NCBI RefSeq assembly: GCF_026191915.1
Contig: NZ_JAIMBY010000003.1
Location: 124,001-188,000 of the forward strand
Direction: 5' to 3'
Source: Acidiphilium sp. PA
GTDB lineage: Bacteria; Pseudomonadota; Alphaproteobacteria; Acetobacterales; Acetobacteraceae
Length of the DNA: 64,000 bases
The position numbers were made by a program, and so were the translations under genes. Numbering within the stretch: the stretch's first letter is position 1; every line of letters starts with the position of its first letter. The notes below the pieces were generated by a model that saw nothing but the letters and a program-made list of their open reading frames with translations, ran no database searches and was not told where the DNA came from. This document shows positions 1-8,461 of the stretch, one piece after another.

Positions 1-2
1 CC

Positions 3-329
3 GCGACCAGCCCGACCCGGGTGCACGCGGTCTTTTACTTTCATGCCCTCGCGAGCAATCCGCACGTGCCGCAGGGATGTTTCTCGATGCAGGGTCGTTT
101 CGACCCCGCCACCAGGCGCCTGCACCTGAGCCCGATCCGCTGGCTGTCGCAACCGCCGTTCTATGTGTGGACTGGCCTGTCCGGCACGGTGGGGGCGGGC
201 GGTACCGTCCTGACCGGCACGATCCAGGGGCCGGCCTGCACCGGTTTCGCACTCAAACCGAGCGCGACGCTGCCAGTGCCGCCCGCGCCGCCGGCCTGCC
301 GGATGGATCAGAACGGGCCGACGGTGTAG
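3..329 (+). CDS. C-terminal part of an unknown protein (5' end outside window)
   Basis: The reading frame is open from the first full codon and ends at TAG, so the start lies upstream of the window. The visible ~108 residues read as one folded tail, with aromatic and Gly/Thr-rich segments (PPFYVWTGLSG, then GAGGTVLTGTIQGP) and a Pro-rich stretch near the end. I recognise no family. It is followed 33 bp later by a cytochrome c gene on the same strand, so the two could be co-transcribed. The codon use matches its neighbours. That it is coding is likely; its function is unknown. Confidence 0.55.
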   Translation, partial: ATSPTRVHAVFYFHALASNPHVPQGCFSMQGRFDPATRRLHLSPIRWLSQPPFYVWTGLSGTVGAGGTVLTGTIQGPACTGFALKPSATLPVPPAPPACRMDQNGPTV

Positions 330-362
330 GGACACGCGTAATCGTTACAGGGGATAAATCGC

Positions 363-995
363 ATGAACGGTTTCAAGGCTGGGTTCGTCGCGCTGCTGGG
401 CATCGCTGCCGGCATCGGCATCGCACAGGCCGCACCGCCGCCGCAGGTGGCACAATGCGCCGGCTGCCATCAGGCGAACGGCATGGGCAATCCGGTGGCG
501 GGATTCCCCGCCCTGGCCGGCCAGCCGACCGCCTATCTGCAAGCCCAGTTGTACGCGTTCAAACACGGCACAAGGCACAACGGCATGATGAGCAGTTTCG
601 CAAACAGCCTGACCGCGGCCGACCGCAAGGCGATCGCCGCCTATTATCATAGCCTGCCGGTGGTCGCCCCTGCCGCGCTGCCCGCCGCCCCCACCGATAC
701 CATCGGCGCGAAGCTGGCCGTCCAGGGTGCGGACATCGGCACCACCCATGCAATTCCGGCCTGCGATTCATGCCACGGCGCGGGTGGCCTCGGCATCGCC
801 CCGGCGTTTCCGCGCCTTGCCGGCCAGCCGGCCCAATATCTCGAAAATCAGCTGACGGATTGGCAGAAAGGCTCGCGCAACGAGAGCAATCTGCACCTGA
901 TGCGCAATGTCGCGGTGCTGCTCAGCCCGGCCCAGATCAAGGCGGTCGCCGCCTATTTCGCGGCATTGCCGCCGGTCGCCAAACCCGGCTCATAG
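363..995 (+). CDS. diheme c-type cytochrome, cytochrome c4-like
   Basis: This 210-residue protein has a signal peptide (about residues 1-23, ending AQA) and two haem-attachment motifs, CAGCH at 32-36 and CDSCH at 134-138. The two halves are homologous: each has a CxxCH motif, an 'LAGQP.QYL..QL' block and a downstream Met that could be the distal ligand (NGMMSSF and HLMRN). This is the c4 architecture: a periplasmic electron carrier between quinol oxidation and a terminal oxidase or dehydrogenase. A purine-rich AGGGGATA sequence precedes the ATG. The gene ends inside the end of the convergent solute-binding protein gene (6-bp overlap). Its redox partner is not evident. Confidence 0.85.
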   Translation: MNGFKAGFVALLGIAAGIGIAQAAPPPQVAQCAGCHQANGMGNPVAGFPALAGQPTAYLQAQLYAFKHGTRHNGMMSSFANSLTAADRKAIAAYYHSLPVVAPAALPAAPTDTIGAKLAVQGADIGTTHAIPACDSCHGAGGLGIAPAFPRLAGQPAQYLENQLTDWQKGSRNESNLHLMRNVAVLLSPAQIKAVAAYFAALPPVAKPGS

Positions 996-2198
996 GCTGG
1001 TGATCGGCCGCGCGGCGCCGGCGATGGTCGGGTCGACCGTGATCAACCGCCCGCCGCGCCACTGCTGCAAGGTCGCGAAACTCGCCCGGTTCTGACCCTG
1101 GCCGTTGAACGCGCAGCCCCAACCGTTGGCGAGCGCGCCCCGCGGCCGGTCGGTCGCGAGCAGCGCGGCCATCACCGGCTTGTCCTGCCCGAGGGCAGCC
1201 GCCACCAGCTGCGCGCCCACATAGCCGGTCAGGCTCGCGCTGCCGCGCGGCGGGGCCGCATAGCGCGCCTGGTAGGCCCGGGCGATGGCCGCCGCCGGGC
1301 CTGACGTTGTATAAAGCGGCGTATCGACCACCATGGTGTTCTCGATCGCCCGGCCCAGCGCGAACCCGATCCCCGTCATCGCATAGCCGCCGCCCGCGCC
1401 GATGATCATGCGCGGCCGCCAGCCCGCCGTCGCCATCGCCGCATAGGCGAGCAGCACGTGCTCGGCGCGACCGGCATGGACCAGCAGGTCGATCTTGGCC
1501 CGCCGCATCCGGCCGATCTCGCTGGCCAGATCCATCGTGTCGGTCGCATAGCCGAGCGTCAGCACCACCGGCAGTCTGGTCGCGCGGGCCAGATCGAGCA
1601 TGGCCGCCGCGAAGGAGCCATTGGTCGCGCCGTCATCGAACAACAGCGCGATCCGCAGTTCGCCCGCGGCCTTGCGCCAGGATGGCGCGATCTGCCCGGC
1701 GATCGCCGTGGTCGCGGTCGCGGCCAGCGTCGCGCTGGTCAGGCCGGTGCGCGCGAGCATCTTGAAGCCGCGGGTGGTGATGGCATCGGCCGGCGCATCG
1801 ATCTCGACATACGGTATATTGGCGAGTTCCGCCGCCGCCGTGGCCACGAACGACAGGGTCGATGAGCTGGTGCCGATGAAGGCGGCCGGTGGATCGGTTT
1901 TGGCCAGTGACGCGATCGCGCGCGACGGATCGGCCGCATCGGCGCGGATCAGGCGGATCTTCTGGCTGCGGCCCCGGTTGGCATCGGCGATCGCGAGCGT
2001 CACGCCCCGCCACGCCTCATCGCCGGCCAGGGCCTCGGCGCCCTGATCGGGAAACAATGCCGCAAGCGTGGCTGACGATGCCGCCGCGCCCCGCACCGCC
2101 GCCGCACCCGGCCTCGATGCCGCCACCGCGAGGCCGCTGCCCAGCAGGGTGCGGCGGGAGAGGGGTGCGGCGCGCAGGGCGGGCGGTTGAGCGGTCAT
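990..2198 (-). CDS. ABC transporter solute-binding protein, branched-chain amino acid type (Peripla_BP_6)
   Basis: About 402 residues. I chose the ATG at 2198 because it is directly followed by an export signal with a twin-Arg pair ([15 protein letters not shown]). The longer frame upstream has no signal-like character. The body has the type I periplasmic binding fold: '[20 protein letters not shown]', '[22 protein letters not shown]' and '[22 protein letters not shown]'. Such proteins deliver amino acids, amides or urea to ABC permeases. No permease or ATPase gene is adjacent, so this is an orphan and the ligand cannot be assigned. Related proteins are annotated as 'penicillin-binding protein activator'-like, which remains an alternative. 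Confidence 0.72.
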   Translation of the reverse strand: MTAQPPALRAAPLSRRTLLGSGLAVAASRPGAAAVRGAAASSATLAALFPDQGAEALAGDEAWRGVTLAIADANRGRSQKIRLIRADAADPSRAIASLAKTDPPAAFIGTSSSTLSFVATAAAELANIPYVEIDAPADAITTRGFKMLARTGLTSATLAATATTAIAGQIAPSWRKAAGELRIALLFDDGATNGSFAAAMLDLARATRLPVVLTLGYATDTMDLASEIGRMRRAKIDLLVHAGRAEHVLLAYAAMATAGWRPRMIIGAGGGYAMTGIGFALGRAIENTMVVDTPLYTTSGPAAAIARAYQARYAAPPRGSASLTGYVGAQLVAAALGQDKPVMAALLATDRPRGALANGWGCAFNGQGQNRASFATLQQWRGGRLITVDPTIAGAARPITSL

Positions 2199-2275
2199 GC
2201 ATCCCCTATATAGAGAGTGCGCGCGCCGGTGAACGCGGCCGCGCGACAAGCTCATACCCAAAAAGGACCCGAGCC

Positions 2276-3277
2276 ATGACAATCCCGACCCAGATGCGTC
2301 ACGTCACCTTCGATACCCCCGGCGCGCCCGAGGTGATGCAGTTCACCACCGGACCGGTGCCGCAGCCGCAGCCGGGCGAAGTTCTGGTCAAGGTCGCGGC
2401 GGCGGGCATCAACCGGCCGGACATCCAGCAGCGCAAAGGCGCCTACCCGCCGCCGCCCGGTGCCAGCCCGATTCTCGGGCTGGAAGCCGCCGGCGAGGTC
2501 GTGGCCCTGGGCGAGGGCGTCACCGCCTGGCGTATCGGCGATCACGTCACCGGATTGTGCAACGGCGGCGCCTATGCCGAATATGTCGCAATCCCCGCGG
2601 GCCAGTGCCTGCCCTGGCCCGCCGGATTCGATGCCATCCAGGCGGCCTCGCTGCCGGAAACGTTTTTTACCGTCTGGGCCAATCTGTTCGACCTCGGCCG
2701 GCTCACGCCCGGCGAATCGGTGCTGATCCACGGCGGTACCTCGGGCATCGGCGTCACCGCGATCCAGCTCGCCACCGCGTTCGGCGCCAAGGCCTACGCC
2801 ACGGCAGGCTCGGCAGCGAAATGCGCCGCCTGCCTCGACCTCGGCGCCGCCGGCGTGATCAATTACCGCGAGGCGGATTTTCTGGCGGATATCAAGGCAA
2901 TGACCGAAGGCGCCGGTGTCGATGTGGTGCTGGACATGGTCGGTGCCCCATACACCAACCGTAATCTGCAGGCGTTGAAGCGCGGCGGGCGGCTCATCCA
3001 GATCGCCTTCATGCAAGGCACCATCGCGTCGGATGTCGATCTCCTGCCCATCATGGTCAAGCGCCTGACCGTGACGGGCTCGACCATGCGGCCCCGCACC
3101 GCAGCCGAAAAAGCGGCAATCGCCACATCTCTTCACAATGTCGTGTGGTCGTGGCTGGAGGCTGGCACCGTTCGCCCGGTTATTGCAGCGACGCTGCCCT
3201 GGTCAGATGTCGCACAAGCGCATCAATTGATGGAAAACAGCACGCATGTCGGAAAAATAATACTAAATCTAGGTTAG
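2276..3277 (+). CDS. NAD(P)H-dependent quinone oxidoreductase, zinc-free MDR family (PIG3/QOR-like)
   Basis: A 333-residue medium-chain reductase. The start ATG at 2276 follows an AAAGGA ribosome site; the longer upstream frame is a shadow of the divergent gene. The N-terminal GroES-like domain has AAGINRPDI (residues 42-50) and a [18 protein letters not shown] block. The nucleotide-binding domain has GGTSGIG at 153-159. Zinc-ligand residues are absent, as in quinone and crotonyl-CoA reductase types. This family is expected to reduce quinones with NADPH in the cytoplasm. It is divergent from the solute-binding protein gene and appears monocistronic. Confidence 0.85.
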   Translation: MTIPTQMRHVTFDTPGAPEVMQFTTGPVPQPQPGEVLVKVAAAGINRPDIQQRKGAYPPPPGASPILGLEAAGEVVALGEGVTAWRIGDHVTGLCNGGAYAEYVAIPAGQCLPWPAGFDAIQAASLPETFFTVWANLFDLGRLTPGESVLIHGGTSGIGVTAIQLATAFGAKAYATAGSAAKCAACLDLGAAGVINYREADFLADIKAMTEGAGVDVVLDMVGAPYTNRNLQALKRGGRLIQIAFMQGTIASDVDLLPIMVKRLTVTGSTMRPRTAAEKAAIATSLHNVVWSWLEAGTVRPVIAATLPWSDVAQAHQLMENSTHVGKIILNLG

Positions 3278-3576
3278 TAAGATTTTGTGTTACATTAGCA
3301 ACATACGCGCGTTTGCGTGGAGACTCATCCATCCGGCACTAACGCTGACAGCGATGTCAGGTATTTGCTGCGCTGCAACACAGGCGCAGCCCGGCCTCGG
3401 CCGGTCAAACATTAACCGGCGAGGTCGCCCGAAAATGAGGCAAATGTTGCCGTTTTATGTCGCTTGTTAGAATCCCTGCAAAGAAATTTTAACGAATGCC
3501 GCTGAAGTTTTTCTTGCTTTGCACCATCGGGTCAGTTATTTGGAAACCATAAATTAAGTTTTTTGGAGGCTTCCTG
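3278..3576. other. AT-richer intergenic leader before the RTX-like gene
   Basis: About 300 bp without a convincing gene. It is clearly less GC-rich than its surroundings, especially over the last 120 bp. One possible sigma-70-type promoter lies near its end (separate entry), followed by a good ribosome site (TTTTGGAGG) just before the ATG at 3577. I saw no sigma-54 site, FNR box or riboswitch here. Its length suggests extra regulation of the downstream secreted protein, but this is inference. Confidence 0.4.
3514..3542 (+). promoter_or_regulatory. possible sigma-70 promoter of the RTX-like gene
   Basis: TTGCTT (3514-3519) and TATTTG (3537-3542) are separated by 17 bp in an AT-rich stretch, 35 bp ahead of the start codon. 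The -10 match is weak, so this is a tentative call. Confidence 0.3.
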
Positions 3577-4818
3577 ATGAGTAGTTCCGTAACGGTTGTT
3601 GGCGGTGTCAACAACAGCACCATTTCAGGCCTGGTATCGGTCCCGGTTGCTGGCCTATCGACGTCTGCGCTTTCGAGCCTGCAGAGTTCATTGACCGCCC
3701 TGACGGCTTCGATCGTCGGCGGTTCGGTGGGGCTGGCGAATGACGATCTGCTCGTCGGCGGCGGTACGGTAAGCTTTTCGAACCCGCCCCCGACCAGCGC
3801 GAGCGCACCCTATGTCCTCGAATTGACCAATACGCTTGCCAACGGAACGACGACGGCTGGTTCTTACAGCGGCGCAGCGATCGGGATCGCCTCGGTTTAC
3901 GGAACCGTGATTGCTCAGGTTCCCGGTACATTGACCCTGACCGGCAGCGGCTTGAATACCGATTTCATCCTCGGCGCGGCAACCAACGTCGATCTGACGA
4001 CCACCGGCGGCAACAACACGATCCTCGGTGCAGGCGGTAACGACACGCTCAACCTGCAGGGTTCCAACGTCGCGACATTGAGCGGCGGCCTCGACATCGT
4101 TCACTCATATTCGGGCAGCAACACCATCGTGGCGACAGGCTCCGCCTCGGTGTTCGCCGGACCGCCGTCTGGCTACGCGGGCAAGATCGACTTCATCAAC
4201 AACAGCAGCGCCGCCGTATCGGTGTTCGCCGGCAGTGGCTCGGCGACGGTTGCGGCAGGTGCCGGCGGCGCCACCGTGCTCGGTGGTTCGGCCGGAAGCA
4301 ACTCGCTCATCGGCGGCAGCGGAGCGGTCTACTTCGTCGGCGGCGGTAACGGCGATACCCTGGCGGCAGGGTTCGGCGGCGCAACCACCGTCACCGCGCC
4401 AAACTACCTGTTCGCGGGCGTTGGTAACGAAACGCTGCTGGCAAGCTCCGTTACCGGTTCCAACCTGCTCCAGGCGGGCTCTGGCGCCGATGTCATGTCC
4501 GCTTCCGGTTCGGGCACGCAGTACTTCTTCGGCTCGACCGGTTCCGCAACGATGACCGGTTCGTCAATGACCGGTGCGAACAACGTCTTCTTCTTCGGCA
4601 ATGCAAGCAACTCCGGTGGCAACGACATTATCACCAACTTCGGCAAGAACAGCGAACTGATCGCCCTGAACGGGACCAATATCGAGTCGATCAGCAGCAC
4701 GACGCTGAACGGCACCCCTGGCGCGCTGGTTACCTTGTCGGATGGCACGCACGTCACCCTCCTCGGTGTCAATGCCGCCTCGATCAGCGGTGCGCAGGGC
4801 GGTAGCGTAATCGCCTGA
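3577..4818 (+). CDS. secreted RTX-like beta-repeat protein
   Basis: A 413-residue Gly/Ser/Thr/Asn-rich protein without an N-terminal signal peptide. Its middle carries degenerate hemolysin-type calcium-binding repeats (NNTILGAGGNDTLNLQGSN, GGSGAVYFVGGGNGDTLAAG, GSGADVMSASGSG). The C-terminal ~80 residues (GGNDIITNFGKNSELIALNG, then VTLSDGTHVTLLGV) resemble the uncleaved C-terminal signal of type I secreted proteins. It is probably exported to the surface or medium by an ABC-MFP-TolC system; none is encoded nearby. There is a strong TTTTGGAGG ribosome site and a perfect terminator follows, so this is a stand-alone, probably well-expressed gene. Its precise role is unknown. Confidence 0.72.
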   Translation: MSSSVTVVGGVNNSTISGLVSVPVAGLSTSALSSLQSSLTALTASIVGGSVGLANDDLLVGGGTVSFSNPPPTSASAPYVLELTNTLANGTTTAGSYSGAAIGIASVYGTVIAQVPGTLTLTGSGLNTDFILGAATNVDLTTTGGNNTILGAGGNDTLNLQGSNVATLSGGLDIVHSYSGSNTIVATGSASVFAGPPSGYAGKIDFINNSSAAVSVFAGSGSATVAAGAGGATVLGGSAGSNSLIGGSGAVYFVGGGNGDTLAAGFGGATTVTAPNYLFAGVGNETLLASSVTGSNLLQAGSGADVMSASGSGTQYFFGSTGSATMTGSSMTGANNVFFFGNASNSGGNDIITNFGKNSELIALNGTNIESISSTTLNGTPGALVTLSDGTHVTLLGVNAASISGAQGGSVIA

Positions 4819-4840
4819 CCATCATCTGAAGCCTCCACGG

Positions 4841-4875
4841 AAAACCCCCGGGAATCGATCCCGGGGGTTTTTTGT
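4841..4875 (+). terminator. rho-independent terminator of the RTX-like gene
   Basis: A perfect 13-bp stem (4841-4853 with 4859-4871) closes a 5-base loop; the right arm runs into a T tract. It lies 23 bp after the stop codon. The A-run on the left arm could let it work in both directions, which would also end the convergent mlaF transcript. Confidence 0.9.
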
Positions 4876-4966
4876 GCGCCGCGTAACGCTGTGGCCGGGG
4901 TATGAAAATCAACGAAACAACCGCCCACGGCGACCATGTCCCGGCCCGGCCGTCGCAGCCGTAAAC

Positions 4967-5746
4967 CTACCTGCGCAGCGCCATCTTGATCGGCCCCTCG
5001 CTGCGCCCATGCACGAACTGATCGACCATCGGGTTGCCGCTGTCCATCACCGAACCCGCGGCACCCTCCCAGATGATCCTGCCGTCCAGAAGCATGGCAA
5101 TCCGGTCGCCGATCCGCCCCGCGCTCGCCATGTCATGCGTGATCGCAATCGAGGTCGAGCCCAACCGCTTGACGCAGTCGATGATCAACCCGTCGATCAC
5201 CGCCCCCATGATCGGATCGAGCCCGGTGGTCGGCTCATCGAAAAACATGATCGACGGTTCCGCCGCAATCGCACGGGCCAGCGCCACGCGCTTCTGCATC
5301 CCGCCCGACAGCTCCGATGGCGACAGATCCCCCACGCTGGCATCGAGACCCACCTGCGCGAGCACGCGCGCCGCCACCGCCCGCGCCTCTGACCGGTTGA
5401 GGCGCCCGCGCGCCAGCAGGCCGAACGCCACGTTCTCCCACACCGAACGGCTGTCGAACAACGCGCCGTTCTGAAACAACATGCCGATCTGATCGCGCAA
5501 TTCGCGCGCCCGCCGCGGCTTGACCGTCAACAGGTTCTCGCCATCGATGAAAATCTCACCCGCATCCGGCGTGATCATGCCCAGAATGCATTTCAGCAAC
5601 ACCGATTTGCCGGTGCCCGAACCGCCGATCACCACCATCCCGGTCCCCGGCATCACGTCGAGGTCGACGCCATCGAGCACGCGCTTGGTGCCAAAGGATT
5701 TCTTCAACCCGCGCACCCGGATCTTCGGCTCCACAACGGCGCTCAT
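4967..5746 (-). CDS. mlaF: ABC transporter ATP-binding protein, MlaF type
   Basis: A 259-residue ATPase with Walker A GGSGTGKS at 41-48, the signature LSGGMQKRVALARAI, and Walker B with FFDEPTTGLDP. 'GMLFQNGALFDSRSVWENVAFGL' is typical of MlaF/Mkl ATPases, which energise inner-membrane retrograde phospholipid transport or related lipid import. Its ATG overlaps the stop of the mlaE permease by 4 bp. No MlaD, MlaC or MlaB gene follows, unlike the second Mla-like operon at 53.7-57.1 kb. The substrate-binding parts of this transporter must therefore be elsewhere or shared. Confidence 0.88.
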   Translation of the reverse strand: MSAVVEPKIRVRGLKKSFGTKRVLDGVDLDVMPGTGMVVIGGSGTGKSVLLKCILGMITPDAGEIFIDGENLLTVKPRRARELRDQIGMLFQNGALFDSRSVWENVAFGLLARGRLNRSEARAVAARVLAQVGLDASVGDLSPSELSGGMQKRVALARAIAAEPSIMFFDEPTTGLDPIMGAVIDGLIIDCVKRLGSTSIAITHDMASAGRIGDRIAMLLDGRIIWEGAAGSVMDSGNPMVDQFVHGRSEGPIKMALRR

Positions 5747-6528
5747 GGCGTGAAGAACGCCTGCGTCAGCACGTAATCGAGCGCCAGGATCAGGATCGAC
5801 GCCGACACCACCGCCGAAGTCGTAGCCCCCCCCACGCCCTGCGCGCCGCCGCGCGAGCGATAGCCATGAAAACAGCCCATCAACGCGATGATGAAGCCGA
5901 ACACCGCCGCCTTGACCAACCCCGAAATCACATCGATCCGGCTCAGGCTGGTCACCGTATCCTGCAGATACGCCGTGGGGTCGAACCCCAACCGCACGGT
6001 CGAGACCAGAAACCCGCCGGCCACGCCGAGCACATCCGCCACCGCCACCAGCAGCGGCAGCGCGATCAATCCCGCCAGCAGCCGGGGTGTCACCAGATAG
6101 CGCATCGGGTTGGTCGCGAGCGTCGAAAGCGCGTCGATCTGGTCGGTCACCCGCATCGTGCCGATCTCGGCGGCCATCGCCGAACCGGCACGCCCCGCCA
6201 CCATCAGCCCGGCCAGCACCGGCCCGAGCTCGCGCGTCAGGGACAGTACCACCACGCTCGCAATCACGTTCGAGCTGTCGAATTTGGAAAACCCGACATA
6301 GCTCTGCAACGCCAGCACCATGCCGGTGAACACCGCGGTCAGCGCGACCACCGGCAGGCTGAAAAACCCGATATCGAGCAGCGCCCGGCCGAAATTGCGC
6401 ACATAGAACGGCGGCCGCACCAGGCCGAGCAGCGCGCTCGCGGTAAAGCCCGCCAATTCGCCCACCAGCGCAAGACTATTGATCACAAGCCGGCCGATCG
6501 CGGCCACCGGGTCGAGGACTAAATTCAT
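5743..6528 (-). CDS. mlaE: ABC transporter permease, MlaE family
   Basis: A 261-residue integral membrane protein of the MlaE/YrbE family. Diagnostic blocks are 'FFSLPVVALTAVFTGMVLALQSY', 'LTRELGPVLAGLMVAGRAGSAMAAEIGTMRVTDQIDAL' (described here in parts) and 'LVKAAVFGFIIALMGC'. About five or six membrane segments are visible. With the overlapping downstream ATPase it forms the core of a lipid transporter. It lies 7 bp after alr in a run of minus-strand genes beginning with dnaB. No STAS domain is fused to it, in contrast to the second copy at 56-57 kb. Confidence 0.88.
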   Translation of the reverse strand: MNLVLDPVAAIGRLVINSLALVGELAGFTASALLGLVRPPFYVRNFGRALLDIGFFSLPVVALTAVFTGMVLALQSYVGFSKFDSSNVIASVVVLSLTRELGPVLAGLMVAGRAGSAMAAEIGTMRVTDQIDALSTLATNPMRYLVTPRLLAGLIALPLLVAVADVLGVAGGFLVSTVRLGFDPTAYLQDTVTSLSRIDVISGLVKAAVFGFIIALMGCFHGYRSRGGAQGVGGATTSAVVSASILILALDYVLTQAFFTP

Positions 6529-6535
6529 GAGCCGA

Positions 6536-7612
6536 TTATACCGATTTCGCGACGCGCCGATAGCGCCGCCCCAGGCTGGTCAGGATCTCGTAGGCGATCG
6601 TCCCCGCCTCCGCCGCCACATCATCCACCGCATGACCCGGCCCGATCAGCTCGAGCATGCTGCCCGGCACGATCTCGGGCAGGTCAGTGACATCGAACGT
6701 ACTCAGATCCATCGAAATCCTGCCGACCAGCGGGACGGGTCGCCCCTCGTGCCGCGCGGTCAAACGGTTCGAGAGCGTACGCGCCAGCCCATCCGCATAG
6801 CCCACCCCGATCGTTGCGATCCGCGAGCGCCGTGCCGCCCGCCACGTCCCGTTGTACCCCACCGTCTCGCCCGGTCCGATCACCCGGATCTGCAAAACCG
6901 GCGCCGCCAGCGTCACCACCGCCCGCATCGGATTGGGCTGGCCCGGCACCGGATTGCCGCCATACAGCGCCACCCCCGGCCGCGCGAGGTCGGACCGCGC
7001 CGCTTCCCTGAGAAACATCCCCGATGAATTGGCCAGGCTGGTCGCAACACCGGGCAGCGCCGCGGCAACCGCGGCAAACCGCGCCACCTGCGCCGCGGTT
7101 TCCGGTGCACCCGCCACCTCCGCCGACGCCAGATGCGACATGACGAACTGCAGCGCGATCCCGTCGAGGCATGATCGATCGCGCAGCACCGCCGCCCACT
7201 CCCCCGCATCCAGCCCCAGCCGGCTCATCCCGGTATCGACATGCAGCAGCGCCGGCAACGCTTGGCCCGCCGCGCGCGCCGCCTCCTGCCAGCGCGCGCA
7301 ATCGGCCAGCGAATTCAGCACCGGCACCAGCGCCCGGTCGATGAAATCGCCCTCGCACCCGGCCGGGCAGCCGTTCAACACCGCAATCCACGCCGCGCCC
7401 GCCACATCCCGCAACGCCATCGCCTCATCAGCGGTCGCCACGAAAAACCGCCGGCACCCCGCGCGCGCCAGCGCCGGCGCGATCAGCGCGGCCCCCAGCC
7501 CATAGGCATCCGCCTTGACCACCGCCGCGGTTTCGCCCCCGTGCGATGCGGCCAGACTGCGCCAATTCGCCACCACCGCTCCGACATCGACGCCCAGAAC
7601 CGGTGCGGTCAC
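6536..7612 (-). CDS. alr: alanine racemase
   Basis: A 358-residue fold-III PLP enzyme that interconverts L- and D-alanine for peptidoglycan. The PLP lysine is K33 in VVKADAYGLG, and the second catalytic base is the Tyr in GVGYADGLART. The 'MSRLGLDAGEWAAV' and 'GRISMDLSTFDVTD' blocks are also typical. I place the start at GTG 7612: it lies 4 bp after the ecsC stop and begins VTAPVLGVDVGAV, whereas the longer frame is shadow sequence. A dnaB-alr neighbourhood is common in alphaproteobacteria. Confidence 0.9.
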   Translation of the reverse strand: MTAPVLGVDVGAVVANWRSLAASHGGETAAVVKADAYGLGAALIAPALARAGCRRFFVATADEAMALRDVAGAAWIAVLNGCPAGCEGDFIDRALVPVLNSLADCARWQEAARAAGQALPALLHVDTGMSRLGLDAGEWAAVLRDRSCLDGIALQFVMSHLASAEVAGAPETAAQVARFAAVAAALPGVATSLANSSGMFLREAARSDLARPGVALYGGNPVPGQPNPMRAVVTLAAPVLQIRVIGPGETVGYNGTWRAARRSRIATIGVGYADGLARTLSNRLTARHEGRPVPLVGRISMDLSTFDVTDLPEIVPGSMLELIGPGHAVDDVAAEAGTIAYEILTSLGRRYRRVAKSV

Positions 7613-7616
7613 GGCA

Positions 7617-8432
7617 TCAGGCGGCGTTGCGGAACAGATGCTTGCGCTGGCGATAATCCTCCACGTACCGGTCGAAACACGCCCGCACCGCATCCGCATC
7701 GCCGTATTTGCGCTCGAGCGCGCGCAGCGTGAAATGAACCTGCGCCATGGTCTGAAAATAGCCCATGAAGAGATAATTCACCCCCGCACCCGCCATCGCA
7801 CCCACCACCGGCACCATCGATGCCAGGATCTGGTCGGACATCACCACCGAAAACCGCGCCGCCACCGTGCGCAGAAAAATCGACAGCGGCGCATGGGTCA
7901 ACGCGCCCCGCACCGCCCAGTACGACGCCTCGATATCCTCGTTCTCATCGCGAATCGTGCCGAACCCGAACACTTCCAGGCAGGCGCGCTTGGTCTCGAA
8001 ACTGTCCAGATCCTCGCCATGGCTGCGCGCGATCTCGGCGATCGCCCGGAACATCATGGTCATCGTGAACGGAATATCGGCAAGCCCCAGCACCCCGCCC
8101 GTCAGCCCGGACAGCGCACCGCTCGCCGCCACGGCGTTGCGATAGATCTGTTCGGGCGCCTTACCGGCGTGTTTGCCCGCCAGCCCGAAGCGCGAGGCGC
8201 TCAACAGCGACCACATCGCCTCGGAGGCATATTCCTCGACGGCCCGCCGCCCGTTCGGCGCAATCCAGGTGATCGCGCGTTCCACCGCGCTGCCCGCCGT
8301 CCGGCCGATCCGGTTGAGCGTGCGCGTAAACAGCCCGCGCGAGGCGACGAAGCGCGACGCCGCCTGGTCGATCAGGACCCGGTCAGCCTCGCTGAAGCCT
8401 GCGCACGCATTGTTGCCGATCATCGTCGCCAT
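7617..8432 (-). CDS. EcsC family protein
   Basis: About 271 residues. It begins MATMIGNNACAGFSEADRVL at the ATG at 8432, which has an AGAGGAAG ribosome site. The longer frame that overlaps dnaB is less likely. The hydrophobic central block 'GALSGLTGGVLGLADIPFTMTMMFRAIAEIA' and the later 'ASMVPVVGAMAGAGVNYLFMGYF' match the EcsC family. This family is named after a protein encoded with the B. subtilis Ecs ABC transporter; its molecular role is not established. It is probably membrane-associated. It sits between dnaB and alr with tight spacing and is likely co-transcribed with them. Confidence 0.78.
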   Translation of the reverse strand: MATMIGNNACAGFSEADRVLIDQAASRFVASRGLFTRTLNRIGRTAGSAVERAITWIAPNGRRAVEEYASEAMWSLLSASRFGLAGKHAGKAPEQIYRNAVAASGALSGLTGGVLGLADIPFTMTMMFRAIAEIARSHGEDLDSFETKRACLEVFGFGTIRDENEDIEASYWAVRGALTHAPLSIFLRTVAARFSVVMSDQILASMVPVVGAMAGAGVNYLFMGYFQTMAQVHFTLRALERKYGDADAVRACFDRYVEDYRQRKHLFRNAA

Positions 8433-8461
8433 GGGTGATCTTCCTCTGTCCCGGTCCGAAA

